13,500 nt of DNA from Cristatella mucedo (lineage: Eukaryota > Bryozoa > Phylactolaemata > Cristatellidae), in NCBI GenBank assembly GCA_009760855.2, contig WPIO01000009.1:2041501-2055000 (forward strand). Reading direction: 5' to 3'. The first letter of the stretch is position 1; each line of letters starts with the position of its first letter. The position numbers and the translations under genes are program-made. The notes under the pieces were generated by a model. It was not told where the DNA came from. It made no database searches and saw only the letters and a list, made by a program, of their open reading frames with translations. Shown piece by piece: positions 1 to 8,027 of the stretch.

Positions 1-218
1 AAAGTCTCGCCGACAAATGAACGCGGACGAGAGGGCGGGAGCGGCGGCGGGACGGTGAACGACGGACGCTCTCGCGAACGCACAGCTCTCTCCGACGGTT
101 CGGTCAAATCGAGCAGGGTTAACGTTTGCTACTCTACACCTCTTCAAGTGTCCTAACAAAAAAGTGTATGCAGTCTCATCGTTTCCTACCACTCAAGACG
201 CGCCGTTATGTGTAATAA
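1..218. other. CpG-rich leader region without clear gene
   Basis: This stretch is rich in CG dinucleotides and GGCGGG-like runs, especially in the first 110 bases, and then becomes more mixed. A TAA at 216-218 closes it in the frame of the downstream open stretch. It could be promoter or 5' UTR sequence for a gene containing the candidate exon that follows, but I see no TATA box or clear initiator, so that is inference only. Confidence 0.25.
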
Positions 219-704
219 TACGATCGCCCGATATTGAACGGCCATTGGCGTGAGTGTGGGGCTTGCGAACTGTCCGGAGCTACCGCTACAGAATCGCTAC
301 GGTCCATTAAAAAGAATGCCACGTCTGCAGCCGACGATCTATGCAAAAATAGCGATCTTCATCGCGAAAAGAAGAAGAAGAGTAAATTAGCTACCTTGAC
401 AAATTCATCTTTGCTGAAACACAGTCCGCTAGGAGCCGGCGGCAAAATACTTTTGGATGTAGACATTTCGGCAGCTCCGCTGCATCGTACGCCCAATGGG
501 CTCGCTGTGGGTGCTTCTGCGGAAGTCGATGGGAGCGCGAGTTGGCTCGGTCGTCTGCGTCGCCTCCGTAACGTTTTAATGAGAGAAAAAAAGCTGAGAT
601 TTGTATTACGAGAGCTTTCGGTTCGGCGGCTTTCTATTTGCTGCCTGCAACAACAGGCGCCGGGTGGCCGCAGCGCGGCTGGCTTCGGAGCTTCTCAAGA
701 ATAG
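219..704 (+). CDS. possible coding exon, unknown lysine-rich protein
   Basis: One frame is open from just after TAA 216-218 to the stop at 702-704. It has no ATG near its beginning (the nearest start-like codon is TTG at 234), so if real it is more likely an internal exon than a complete gene. A possible splice acceptor, TACCGCTACAG, ends at 291. Residues encoded after it include a lysine-rich stretch (EKKKKSK, about 366-386) and a Ser/Leu/Gly-rich segment with LLDVDISAAPLHRTPNG (about 450-500). Codon use between 291 and about 560 is varied and not low-complexity, unlike the frame after 600. I recognise no domain. It could equally be a chance open frame in CpG-rich DNA. Confidence 0.2.
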   Translation, partial: YDRPILNGHWRECGACELSGATATESLRSIKKNATSAADDLCKNSDLHREKKKKSKLATLTNSSLLKHSPLGAGGKILLDVDISAAPLHRTPNGLAVGASAEVDGSASWLGRLRRLRNVLMREKKLRFVLRELSVRRLSICCLQQQAPGGRSAAGFGASQE

Positions 705-742
705 CGCACACTCGTAACCAGGATCGAGCCACGGATGCGACA

Positions 743-744
<2 letters not shown>

Positions 745-804
<60 letters not shown>

Positions 805-818
805 ATACATACATATAT
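745..818. repeat. (AT)n microsatellite with ATAC interruptions
   Basis: This is an almost pure alternating AT run, interrupted by TACAT near 776 and by a short (ACAT)3 section near 802-814. Several open frames that cross it translate as alternating Tyr-Ile and are artefacts of the repeat. The tract is self-complementary and can extrude cruciforms. Confidence 0.95.
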
Positions 819-1560
819 TCTGCTGGACCAAACCAGCTCGGCAGGCGGAATAGCGCTAGGATCGCGCGTCGGGTGCTCGACCCATCCTTTCTAGTCGATT
901 TTCCGGAGGGGACACGGGCCTGCCACTGGCCGTGCCTACCGTGCGAATACGCCCCGGAACCGTGCGCTCGTTCAACGCGTACTCTCGGTTGCTGCTATCG
1001 TCGTGCGTCGCTTTGCTTTGTCTCAATTCTCCAGAGTGCTCACATATGCCGCGATAAGTTTATTTGCGCGATGTGTGCGCACCGGCCGGCCGTGGCGCAG
1101 TTGCATCTTCGGACTCAAAGCGCCCAGCGGCCGCCGACGCCTTGTGGCCATTTTGTCGTGATTACTTCGTGCTCAAGTTTCGTGGGCGTTAAATTAGTGC
1201 GCGTAGTGGGTGACGACGGCGAAAACTCCTCGGATTCGCTATCGGTAGGGGGCCTGACGACCTATATATCATGCAATGCGCTTTCGCCCTGGCGAACAAG
1301 CGTGAACGTAGCCGCAATGGTCGTAGCGCTAAATGAAAGCTTTTACGGGGTCGACCGCTTTCGTGCGACTGCGCGTGCGCCGTCATTTTGTAGCACTTTG
1401 CTGGCCTTGGCTGAATTTTAGCGCGAACAAGAGCTGTTCGGAGGCGAGCTAGAACTCCTTTGTCCTGGAGCAGTGAGCCAGAGAGGAGCGTCAGCGCGGT
1501 TAGAGAGCAAGAGCTTAAGAGCAAGCCAGGAAGCTGAGACCGGCGGTGGCGATTCGGCCT
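819..1560. other. CpG-containing region, no supported gene
   Basis: GC-rich non-repetitive sequence. A plus-strand frame stays open from the AT microsatellite to 1421, but its protein has no recognisable motif and its first part is microsatellite translation. I see no tRNA, no repeat shared with the rest of the window and no convincing splice-site pair. Confidence 0.4.
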
Positions 1561-1900
1561 TTAGAATTGGTCCGATACCCGCGGAAGCTGCTGATTGATG
1601 TTGGCTAGCCTGTCAACCTCCGCCTTCACTCGGTCCAAGAAAGAATCGTCTGGAACCCATTCGCCATTCAAGCTGGACAGAGGGGACATTCCAGTGGCCT
1701 AGTGCCGGTATTAGTTCCTTACAGTAATGGGCCATGGTGTCAGGCCCAATACCACTAAGCTCTTGCCCCATTGTCTCAGCCAAGTATTTAAGAGTCGAGC
1801 GACGCTCGCTCTGGGTCTTTTTGTCTGTGGTCTTCTGTCTTTGGTCCGGCTCCGCCGTCGGACTCGTTTTCTCTGGAAGCGAGGGAGGAGGGCGGGCTGT
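1561..1900 (-). pseudogene. possible frameshifted C-terminal coding relic, unknown protein
   Basis: Two minus-strand frames read like consecutive parts of one protein. The upstream part (about 1900 down to 1690) has a polar linker and then helix-like sequence, including LKYLAETMGQELSGIG and MAHYCKELIPALGHW. The downstream part starts at ATG 1689-1687 in another frame, reads SLNGEWVPDDSFLDRVKAEV and continues to TAA at 1563-1561. Both parts are amphipathic and use varied codons. A single 1- or 2-base slip near 1690 would join them. I do not recognise the family; a transposon-encoded or DNA-binding accessory protein is possible. The plus strand of the same DNA contains TATTTAAG at 1785-1792, which could be read as a TATA box instead. 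No spliced or intact copy is visible here. Confidence 0.3.
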
Positions 1901-2090
1901 TCGCCAGCGATTGACGGAACAGGACGAGACAGCTCTAGGAGGATTCGGTGGAACCCCACCGAACACGGTCGTATCGCGCCCGAGCTGGCATTTTGTTTGT
2001 TCTTTCGTGTTTTGTGTTTCTTTTGTGTCGTGTGTGTGCGCGCTAGCACGTGCTCTCGGCATAGGGATTTGCCGGCGCGAGCTAGGCGTA

Positions 2091-2427
2091 GTTGGCGTGT
2101 GTGGAGCTCTAGTTCACCGGGTAGGGTTTAGGCTCCGGGTCGCGCTTTAGTGTGGAGAATTATTTCCTTCGCAGGAGTGCTTGAGTTGGCGTGTGTGGAG
2201 TATTCCGGCCGCACTGGTGGAAACCGAGTTCTAGTTCACCGGGTAGGGTTTAGACTCCGGTTCGCACCTCAGTGTGGAGAAGTACTCCCTCCGCTCGAGT
2301 GTTTAAGTTGGCGTGTTTGGGGTATTCCCTCGGCACAGGTGGGAACGGATTCCTAGTTCACCGGTTAGGGTTTAGGGTCCGGGTCGCGCTTAGTGTAGAG
2401 GAGTATTCCCTCCGCAAGAGTGTTGAA
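2091..2427. repeat. tandem repeat, three units of 94-122 bp
   Basis: Units run 2091-2184 (94 bp), 2185-2306 (122 bp) and 2307-2427 (121 bp). Each begins GTTGGCGTGT, carries CTAGTTCACCGG, an AGGGTTTAG core, CTCCGG or GTCCGGG, then TAGTGT(G)GAG and a TTCCTTCGC or CTCCCTCCGC box. The first unit lacks about 28 bp present in the other two (the part between GTGTGGAG and CTAGTTCACC). After the array the sequence continues with a related GTGTGGAGATAAAG and then an AATAAA. The units have diverged by substitutions, so the array is not recent. Repeats of this length occur in LTR enhancers and promoters, but no LTR boundary could be fixed. Confidence 0.85.
2365..2377 (+). other. TTAGGGTTTAGGG telobox-like motif
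   Basis: The third tandem unit holds two adjacent TTAGGG/TTTAGGG-type telomere units. The other two units hold the single core AGGGTTTAG (2123-2131 and the equivalent near 2245-2253). Only two telomere-like units stand together, so this is an embedded motif and not a telomere tract. Confidence 0.6.
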
Positions 2428-2482
2428 CGTGCGAGAAGTGTGGAGATAAAGCTGAACTAGACGCGCAGCGACTTTGTGCGCT

Positions 2483-2500
2483 TGCGAATAAAGTTCAGTA
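2483..2500 (+). promoter_or_regulatory. candidate polyadenylation signal AATAAA
   Basis: GCGAATAAAGTTCAGTAAAA lies just downstream of the tandem array. It is followed by T/G-containing sequence (TTATGTGTCTTGC) that could act as a downstream element. It could be the 3' end of a transcript reading through the tandem repeats, or the R region of an LTR. Single hexamers are common by chance. Confidence 0.25.
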
Positions 2501-2662
2501 AAATCCCCAATTTATGTGTCTTGCTTCCAATTCACGCCGCGGACTCACGACCCCTTTTAGTAACGGTAAGCAGGTCAGCGCCAGAAACGCTCGTTTCGTG
2601 GCGGCCAGCTTATTGCGCGTAGGCGCGCACCGAACGGCATTAGGCGATAGGCTACGCCGCTA

Positions 2663-2686
2663 GGTAAGCGGCAGGTCAAGCTTACC
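2663..2686. other. 7-bp perfect stem-loop
   Basis: GGTAAGC at 2663-2669 pairs with GCTTACC at 2680-2686 around a 10-base loop. An outer AGGCT/AGCCT pair flanks it. The surrounding 2550-2710 is CG-rich but holds no recognisable gene. Confidence 0.5.
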
Positions 2687-2785
2687 CCGCCGAGCCTTCG
2701 GCGTTACAATTTAGCTATCTCTACCTTTCGCTTCAAAGGCTGCCAACACAGCCGAACGTTCATCCCCTTTTTCCGGTCTCTATGC

Positions 2786-2848
2786 AAAACTCTCCTGCGT
2801 AACACCCACATAGTCTGCATGCCTTTGTGGAGTTACAGACGGAGATAC
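2786..2848 (+). repeat. repeat R, copy 1 (3' part only)
   Basis: This copy matches only the last about 65 bp of the other two R copies: AACTCTCCTGCGTAACACCC, then the stem-forming CCACA...TGTGG segment, then GGAGTTACAGACGGAGATA. The left boundary is abrupt, as expected for a 5'-truncated retroposed copy. The element is followed by ACGCACACAGACGAAGATACAG, which partly repeats its own end. The family appears three times in this window in the same orientation. Confidence 0.8.
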
Positions 2849-3574
2849 GCACACAGACGAAGATACAGTTCGATAGAACTTTGGCTACCGGAAGCTACTG
2901 TCAAGATGTGTGTGTGTGTGTAATAGACCGCTTCAATCGTCGCTAGCAGTAGCAAATCAGAACGCCGGGCGCACGTGCCAAAATACGGTTTTATGGGGGG
3001 CTGGGAGTTTGTTGCAACAAGACCCGCTAGAGTGCTACTTCTTGAGTTCGAAGCAGATGAAACGATGTCCACTTGGCTTTGAGTCATGTGCATATGCATA
3101 TACTAGGGGCATCAGATTCCGTCTAGTTGCTCACACCCAACCTCGCATTCGTCGGCTGCTCTACATAGTCAACCGACGACTCTCCTACTGCCAACTATGT
3201 GTAGTTTGGTTCGAACATCAGAGAGCCAGCCGATGAACAACGCCAACGGTTTATTGCTCAAGGCACGGAGCCGCAAGACGCACGACTGCCTTCGCCCCCT
3301 TCTCACACTTGAGTCCCCTCTTCTCCACTCCGGCCGTGCCTTGGCCGACCCAGATGGCGAATCCATCAGATCTCTGTTCACCACCGGGTTATTGGCTTGT
3401 GTCAACGCCTCATTAGAGGTAAACCACAGCTGTGCACATGTCCCTCTCGAAGATGCTCCCACCAGCTGTTGAGGAAAGGAGCGGTACCAGTCCGCATGCA
3501 ATCGAACTACATATGGCTCATCCTTTTCAGTGGTCCTGAGCTGCTACTTCCATGCTACTCACTACCTCAACTGG
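2849..3574. other. no supported gene; short (TG)n at 2907-2921
   Basis: Mixed sequence with one short TG dinucleotide run. Open frames exist on both strands between about 2830 and 3500 but overlap one another, show no motif and have no supporting signals. The sequence ahead of 3575 does not match the sequence ahead of the third R copy, which places a repeat boundary at 3575. Confidence 0.5.
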
Positions 3575-3740
3575 TCTCCTGACTCTGCTATGCTTCCCAC
3601 TTTCTCTTTGTTGCGCGAGACGAAGTCTGTTGGCTACTGAATGCGTACCGAAAGCCGCTTAGGCTGTGAGTGAGCTATAGAATACTCTCCTGCTTAACAC
3701 CCACAGTCTTTGTGGCTTTGTGGAGTTACAGACGGAGATA
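3575..3740 (+). repeat. repeat R, copy 2, with pentanucleotide tail
   Basis: Starts TCTCCTGACTCTGCTATGCT and matches copy 3 (10611-10788) over its length, apart from about 13 bp missing after GAAGTCTG. Shared blocks include GAATGCGTACCGAAAGCCGC, TTAGGCTGTGAGTG and the ending GAGTTACAGACGGAGAT. The conserved CCACA...TGTGG stem lies at about 3702-3714. The copy ends exactly where a (CATTA)n run begins. A sharp 3' end followed by a short tandem tail is typical of non-LTR retrotransposons and SINEs copied by target-primed reverse transcription. I see no coding sequence in R, so it is either a SINE or a 3' UTR fragment of a LINE. Confidence 0.85.
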
Positions 3741-3758
3741 CATTACATTACATTACAT
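3741..3758. repeat. (CATTA)n short tandem tail
   Basis: Three and a half CATTA units follow the last base of repeat R without a gap. The other two R copies are followed by different sequence (ACGCACACAG and GCTCGCACAG), so the tail is specific to this copy or has decayed in the others. Confidence 0.85.
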
Positions 3759-4935
3759 CACGACGCGAACCACTTCGCTGTTGCGGCTGATGTCGTGCGT
3801 TCATAGCGCCGATGCAGACATTCTACTGAACCGCGCCGCCAGCAGCGAGGTCTTGTGCAGGTGACACAATTGTGCAGGCCTAGTCCGGACTTCTGGCACG
3901 CCAAAGCGGCAGCGGACTGCTGCAGAGCGATGGATTACCTAGGGTACGATTTCTCAAGACGGATCCACTATGCACGAGGAAGTACTAGACCTGCTGAGAC
4001 ACAAGATGGGAGCTTCGTCTATTTTTGAAAATTGCGTTCGAAGTAACTGAAGAACCCTTATTTCGTTCGTCTTTGGAATTCAGTGCACTGCTTAGTGAAA
4101 AACATAACAACTTCGATCTTACTTAGAACAACCAAGACTTACAAGCACACCCGCTCAAGCGTGCTTTATCAATACAGCCTAGCCAAATTATTGTCGCACC
4201 GCATAAAGAAGTGTTCCAGTCAGTCCTCGAACTTTTGTAACCTCCAAGAGTCGGCTCGATCCATCGCTTTCGGACACGTTACGATTATTTCAGCCGGCAC
4301 CGGAGACAATGTCATTTATGGTTTGCCGAGGGTCGCCGGCCTATTCATCGGTCCAATTTACGTCGGCTGCGGATGTTTCGACATTACATTAGCCTATGGG
4401 GCGTGATGAGGGCCGCTGGCATGTTTATTAATAACCCTTCGTCGGGCTTATGGATTTATGAGACCTTGATGTAACTGACTCCTGGCGTTTCTGACGGAGA
4501 TTAGTTTCAGCTGGGGGCGATTGTTATATTTCGATCTGAGCTGCTTTTACTTCAGTTTAGTTGCGAGAGGCGCCGAGAAGCACGTGGCTGGTAAGAAATA
4601 CGTTCGCTTGATATTTGGAACTCGGTCGAATGTTTCTGAGCTTCAGCTGCGTTTGACTAAGTGGCAGTTTTGCCTATGTGAATTTGGTGCTCAGATCGGC
4701 TTTTGCTTTGCACAGTTGAGTGCGCTGGGAGCTTCTAACTGGCTGCTGTCACTAATTACCCCAGTGCAGTCGCTCGGTCGGCTGTCGTCGCAGCAGCTAC
4801 ATTTTGCTCTGCGTATACCGCTGCTTTGCGTATCGTTGCACCGATGATCCCGCGACACTTGCCGGAGTGTGCCCTGTTATTAACCGGGCCTCGCACCGGC
4901 CCTTAAAGCGAGCACGGACAGATCTCGCTAGCACC
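3759..4935. other. 1.2 kb without recognisable feature
   Basis: Unique-looking sequence with several open frames of around 100 codons (for example 4083-4406 and 4521-4847). Their products show no known motif, and adjacent frames are open to similar lengths. I see no repeat shared with the rest of the window and no splice-site or promoter arrangement I would defend. Confidence 0.5.
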
Positions 4936-4980
4936 CGATCGAGTCAGTTTCGATCGAGTCGCGTGAGATCGACTCAGGCC
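4936..4980. repeat. 15-bp tandem triplet with GATCGA core
   Basis: Three consecutive 15-base units start at 4936, 4951 and 4966. The first two share the exact ten-base core CGATCGAGTC; the third is AGATCGACTC. The variable five-base remainders are AGTTT, GCGTG and AGGCC. The array runs into GGCCGGCCGGTCGG. Evenly spaced palindrome-containing cores can be clustered protein-binding sites, but this is inference. Confidence 0.7.
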
Positions 4981-5378
4981 GGCCGGTCGGCGTCCGGAAA
5001 TGAAAATGGATTGACGCATAACCATCGGTTCAGTTCTGCTGCGACTGTCTGGATATTCTGCCGCCGATACAGACAGATGCTACTGCTTCGACCGTGAGCG
5101 GACGCAATCGGTCGGTCAGTCGGCGCCTGGAACGTGACTCACTCGCATTGCCCCAGCCGAATCGCTCCAATTCCCGGAGCGTCGATCGAAGGGATCTGCT
5201 GCCTCGCCCTGTGCAGCTGGCAGCTCGACGAATTACTGGGTCATGCGACCTCATCGTCGCGTGTTGAGCTTGCTGCCAGTCCGCCAACGTGCTCGAACTC
5301 TGGCATCTTCCAGCAGCTATGCTCCCAAAGCCTGGCACTCACTCCCGACTTGCGTCACGACATCTCCTGACTTGACCA

Positions 5379-5415
5379 CATTTAAATAAAGAACTAAAAA
5401 CGAAAACTAAAAACG
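5379..5415 (+). promoter_or_regulatory. AATAAA followed by A-rich direct repeat
   Basis: ATTTAAATAAAGAACTAAAAACGAAAACTAAAAACG contains a polyadenylation hexamer followed at once by two copies of AACTAAAAACG. It may be the decayed A-rich tail of a retroposed sequence ending here, or the 3' end of a transcript. The 450 bp upstream contain no recognisable coding sequence. Confidence 0.3.
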
Positions 5416-5428
5416 CATCTATTTATGA

Positions 5429-5515
5429 CATTACTTAGTGGGTCCCTGTGATCCTTCCTTTATGTGCTTACGCGTGCTGACACTGTGCATGCTGCCACTA
5501 ACCATTCTTGCATGC
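5429..5515 (+). repeat. repeat D, copy 1
   Basis: Matches 9021-9112 in the same orientation. The best block is 36 bases beginning TTTATGTGCTTA, with three mismatches, and the core TGCTGACACTGTGC is identical. Upstream TAGTGGG aligns with TAGCGGG, and downstream ACTAACCAT aligns with ACTAAGCAT after a six-base length difference. The element is followed by a second, diverged unit of itself (see 5473-5548). Confidence 0.7.
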
Positions 5516-5548
5516 TGACCCTGTGCACATTACCCCTAACCATGTTAT
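5473..5548 (+). repeat. 38-bp imperfect tandem duplication inside repeat D
   Basis: GTGCTGACACTGTGCATGCT starts the first unit and ATGCTGACCCTGTGCACATT the second, 38 bases later. Both units continue with CTAACCAT. The second D copy near 9 kb does not clearly carry the duplication, so it probably arose after the copies separated. Confidence 0.6.
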
Positions 5549-6289
5549 TCTCGTTTATTGAGCATGTTTCCTTTGAACATCCGATCGTGCTTCTTTTGCA
5601 GCAAATGTAAAGTGCCTTCAAAGAGATTGAGTCCTCTGAGTGTGCTATAATAAATGTATTATTATTATTTTTATTAGTATTATCCGTACGTACGCCGCTC
5701 GCTCGTCCACGCAAATAAAACCTTCGCCGTGCAACCGTTGGGGGCACAGTCACGTTTCGTCGGGAGGCTCCGCGGATCGGCGGCTAATGGTTGACTGGCG
5801 ATGCGAATCAGGCTTTTTCTTAGTCGCTGCTAGGAGCGGACACTGCAAAATAAGTAAAATAAAGATCGGCTGACTCAACAGCTTAATTTATTTAGTGGCA
5901 GAGGAGCCTAAAATGCAGTGGGCAATACAGAACCACCCGCTGAGGAATTCGAATCCGCAGCAGGCGAGGGGAGGGATGGTAGTGTGGGGTGGGTGACAAG
6001 CCAGCACCTCTTCACTAGGCTAAGACGCAAATAGGACGCATTTTCCCTACTCGTGTCACTACAGGTCGATTGGGACGCGCCGCAGGCGGATCCCCGGCGG
6101 GAACTGGCTTGTAGTAGTTCGAGCATAAAAAATGGCTGCATCTATGACCTCAGCGGACGGGCGGGCGCACACCCGGTGCGCTGCCCTCGCGTCCTGCTTT
6201 GGTAACTCGCCTAAGTGATCGTCTCTGCTACAGGCGCCGCAGCGTGCCGCCAGCTACGCGAGCGTCCACTGACCGGAGAGAAGCCTGCA
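5549..6289. other. no supported gene; AATAAA/ATT-rich segment
   Basis: At 5647-5686 ATAATAAATGTATTATTATT continues as an ATT-rich run that resembles the simple-repeat tail of a LINE. Further AATAAA hexamers occur near 5714 and 5860. From 5940 to 6290 the DNA becomes GC-rich and contains a small stem GCGCAC-ACCCG-GTGCGC near 6165-6181. No coding region is convincing. Confidence 0.4.
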
Positions 6290-6345
6290 GCCTAGATGAA
6301 TCGAACCCGTGACCTAGGGCGACGCGCTCGCGCTAACCAGGAACG
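6290..6345 (-). repeat. tRNA-derived (SINE-head-like) segment
   Basis: Read on the minus strand this is CTGGTTAGCGCGAGCGCGTC, followed by CCTAGGTCACGGGTTCGATT. The second part contains a near-perfect RNA polymerase III B box, GGTTCGATTCA at 6307-6297 (consensus GGTTCGANTCC). GGTTAGCGC matches the end of a tRNA D arm, but the sequence before it does not supply a good A box or acceptor stem, and the anticodon arm does not fold well. I therefore call it the remnant of a tRNA-derived SINE, not a functional tRNA gene. The body would extend toward lower coordinates, but no tail could be fixed. Confidence 0.5.
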
Positions 6346-6399
6346 GGAAACGGAGAGATACTGCAACGTGGTTCACGGACAGTTGCCCCTACGGACCGC

Positions 6400-6927
6400 T
6401 GCCCGAAAGCCGGTAGAGAAAATCTTCGGTTCTGATAAGCTTTCATCAGCGCAGTGACTCGCAATGATTCTAGAGTTTATTAGAAAGAGTTTGTTGAAAG
6501 CACGACCTCATATGTTCATCTTCGTCGTAATTATGCGAGGAGAGCGCGGGCCACCGGATAGCCCGACCACGAGCGCTAATAATCTCGCAAAAAATCACGT
6601 TAAGCATCTTGATAAGAATAAGATAGTAAGATAGCGTAAGTGACAGTGTATTTAGATATACAGATCAGTCGAGCTCTTAGGCAAAACGAACCGTCAGAAA
6701 GGCGCCGTGCCGCCAATTCTCAGCCGCGTGCGCTGGCCGGCGGTCATGCCCGGCAAAACGTGCCGATTGTACACAGAACTGTCCGTTCCGTGGCCAGAAA
6801 TTAATAATAATTATTATTATATTTTATTAAGAGCTACATACAGCAAAGATTAACATAATTTCGTTTTGTGAACTGAAACCGCGTATTGCGGCAAAACTTC
6901 CGTTCGACCGGTGTCTTATTTCCAGCT
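6400..6927 (-). repeat. long dispersed repeat, copy A (inverted relative to B)
   Basis: The reverse complement aligns by eye with 10797-11303 over about 500 bp at roughly 70-75% in the best stretches. Anchors include ACAGTTCTGTGTA, TCTAAATACA-TGTCAC, GTCGGGCTATC, ATGAACATATGA and AGAATCATT. On the plus strand this copy has a 56-codon frame from ATG 6464 to TAG 6634. It starts MILE and shares a -PDSPT- segment with the matching frame of copy B, and both copies have an in-frame TGA two codons before the ATG. Differences between the copies are not concentrated at third codon positions, so coding selection is doubtful. A/T-rich runs at 6802-6828 may be an old simple-repeat expansion inside the element. 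Family unknown. Confidence 0.7.
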
Positions 6928-6936
6928 CCTCTTTCC

Positions 6937-6966
6937 GGCATGACAGCCAGCGCTGGCTGTCATGCC
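6937..6966. other. perfect 30-bp palindrome
   Basis: GGCATGACAGCCAGC at 6937-6951 is followed with no spacer by its exact reverse complement at 6952-6966. It lies about 10 bp from the end of repeat copy A. A related sequence, GCGCTGGCCGGCGGTCATGC, occurs within copy A at 6730-6749, and its inverse occurs in copy B near 10966-10987, so the palindrome may derive from the repeat itself. It can form a hairpin or cruciform with no loop. Confidence 0.95.
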
Positions 6967-7561
6967 TCGAAATGAGCGCACGCACCGGCGGAAAGTTGTT
7001 TCTGGTCATTATAATAATACGATGCGTCTGGATCATTGCGTTGCAAGATAAATGAGTTTTCCGCCTTGTATTTTGCAGAACGGTAGTTGTCCAGTCGGTG
7101 CGGCTGGGCTAGCTTAGTTCAGCACTTCTCGCGTTGTCGCTTCGTTTTGGCCTTGTGCGGTGGTCAAGGCAACAGTCGTAGGCGCTATTGTCTGCTTACT
7201 GTACTGAGCTCGATGTGCTGCCGTAGCGAGTGGTTGCTCGCAACTCTCAGCCCATACATGTGACTGTTAAGTATCGCCAGGCACAACTAACATGTAAAGG
7301 TGTGATAGACGTGTCCTATTTCAGTGACTAAATTATGTACAAAAATAGGTCATCGTTGTTTGTCGTGGGAACGCTGGTGTCAAGGATGGGCTAATGGCGC
7401 AGTGCATATCGCTAGCTCTCTGTGCCAGTCGAAGCTTGGGAATCGTCTTGTCCTTCCGAGATTTACCTCGAGGAGAACCCAACCAATAGCAGGCCATGTA
7501 TCGTTTGCCTGCTACTGACGAAGTTGGCATGCGTGCTTGTACTTGTGACTTTGTGCATATG
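6967..7561. other. no supported gene
   Basis: Mixed sequence starting with a short ATTATAATAATACG segment near 7009. Overlapping open frames near 7324-7572 on both strands are short and unrecognised. I found no tRNA, repeat or convincing splice signal. Confidence 0.5.
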
Positions 7562-7610
7562 CAGCCATGCACATATACAAGTTATGCAAGCCTGTGTATG
7601 TGCATGGCTG
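7562..7610. other. 20-bp imperfect hairpin
   Basis: CAGCCATGCACATATACAAG at 7562-7581 pairs with CCTGTGTATGTGCATGGCTG at 7591-7610 around a nine-base loop, with two non-Watson-Crick positions. The arms are rich in alternating purine-pyrimidine steps. Arm length and small loop resemble a short hairpin precursor, but this fits a simple TGCA-rich sequence equally well. Confidence 0.7.
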
Positions 7611-7629
7611 TGTAAATGTTTTCTTTTTT

Positions 7630-7651
7630 GCATCTGCTTCTGTGCAGATGC
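7630..7651. other. 8-bp perfect stem-loop
   Basis: GCATCTGC at 7630-7637 pairs perfectly with GCAGATGC at 7644-7651 around TTCTGT. It follows a short T run (7624-7629). Confidence 0.7.
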
Positions 7652-7675
7652 GATTATACTAATTAGTGTGAGTAC

Positions 7676-7722
7676 GGTTGTGCATGCACGCTATTGTGCT
7701 TGGTTGTGTATGCACGCTATTG
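7676..7722 (+). repeat. 21-bp direct repeat pair
   Basis: GGTTGTGCATGCACGCTATT plus G at 7676-7696 recurs with one mismatch (GTGTATG for GTGCATG) at 7702-7722, five bases later. It belongs to the same TGCA/TG-rich compositional zone as the hairpins just upstream. Confidence 0.8.
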
Positions 7723-8027
7723 CTCACAGTTAACGAACGACCGCTAGATCGTTTTTGCTATCTGCACTAACCTAACACAATTGAGGAAGATTTAATTATT
7801 GCAATGACTGCACTTTTTGCCTCAGCTCTTATGACATTAACTGACAGCTTAAATAAGCCTTCTAGCAGGCGATGTCGAGGAAACTTAACAGTTTTTCCTA
7901 AATTAGCCTAAAGAGCATTCCTGTATGTTCTCCTTGCCGGGGTTGATGCCTGTGACGTCTGACGTGCCTTGCATGTGTGGGTTAGTGCACAGGCCTTTAC
8001 TAAGACTGAGCATGAGCTGCCACTGTG
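7723..8027. other. no feature seen
   Basis: AT-leaning unique sequence with stops in all frames at short intervals and no repeat or motif that I can support. Confidence 0.5.

Noticed and set aside
735-1421. 228-codon plus-strand frame
   Set aside because: It starts inside the (AT)n microsatellite and has no recognisable domain or coding signal in the remainder.
2365-2377. Telomere or interstitial telomeric repeat
   Set aside because: Only two adjacent telomere-like units occur, inside a longer unrelated tandem unit.
1600-2600. Possible solo LTR (TATTTAAG, tandem repeats, AATAAA, TTTTAGTAAC followed by AGCGCCAGAAACG)
   Set aside because: No TG...CA boundaries, target-site duplication, second LTR or confirmed primer-binding site could be fixed, and the TATA-like box overlaps a protein-like minus-strand frame.
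6290-6345. Functional tRNA gene
   Set aside because: A good B box, but no convincing A box, acceptor stem or anticodon arm.
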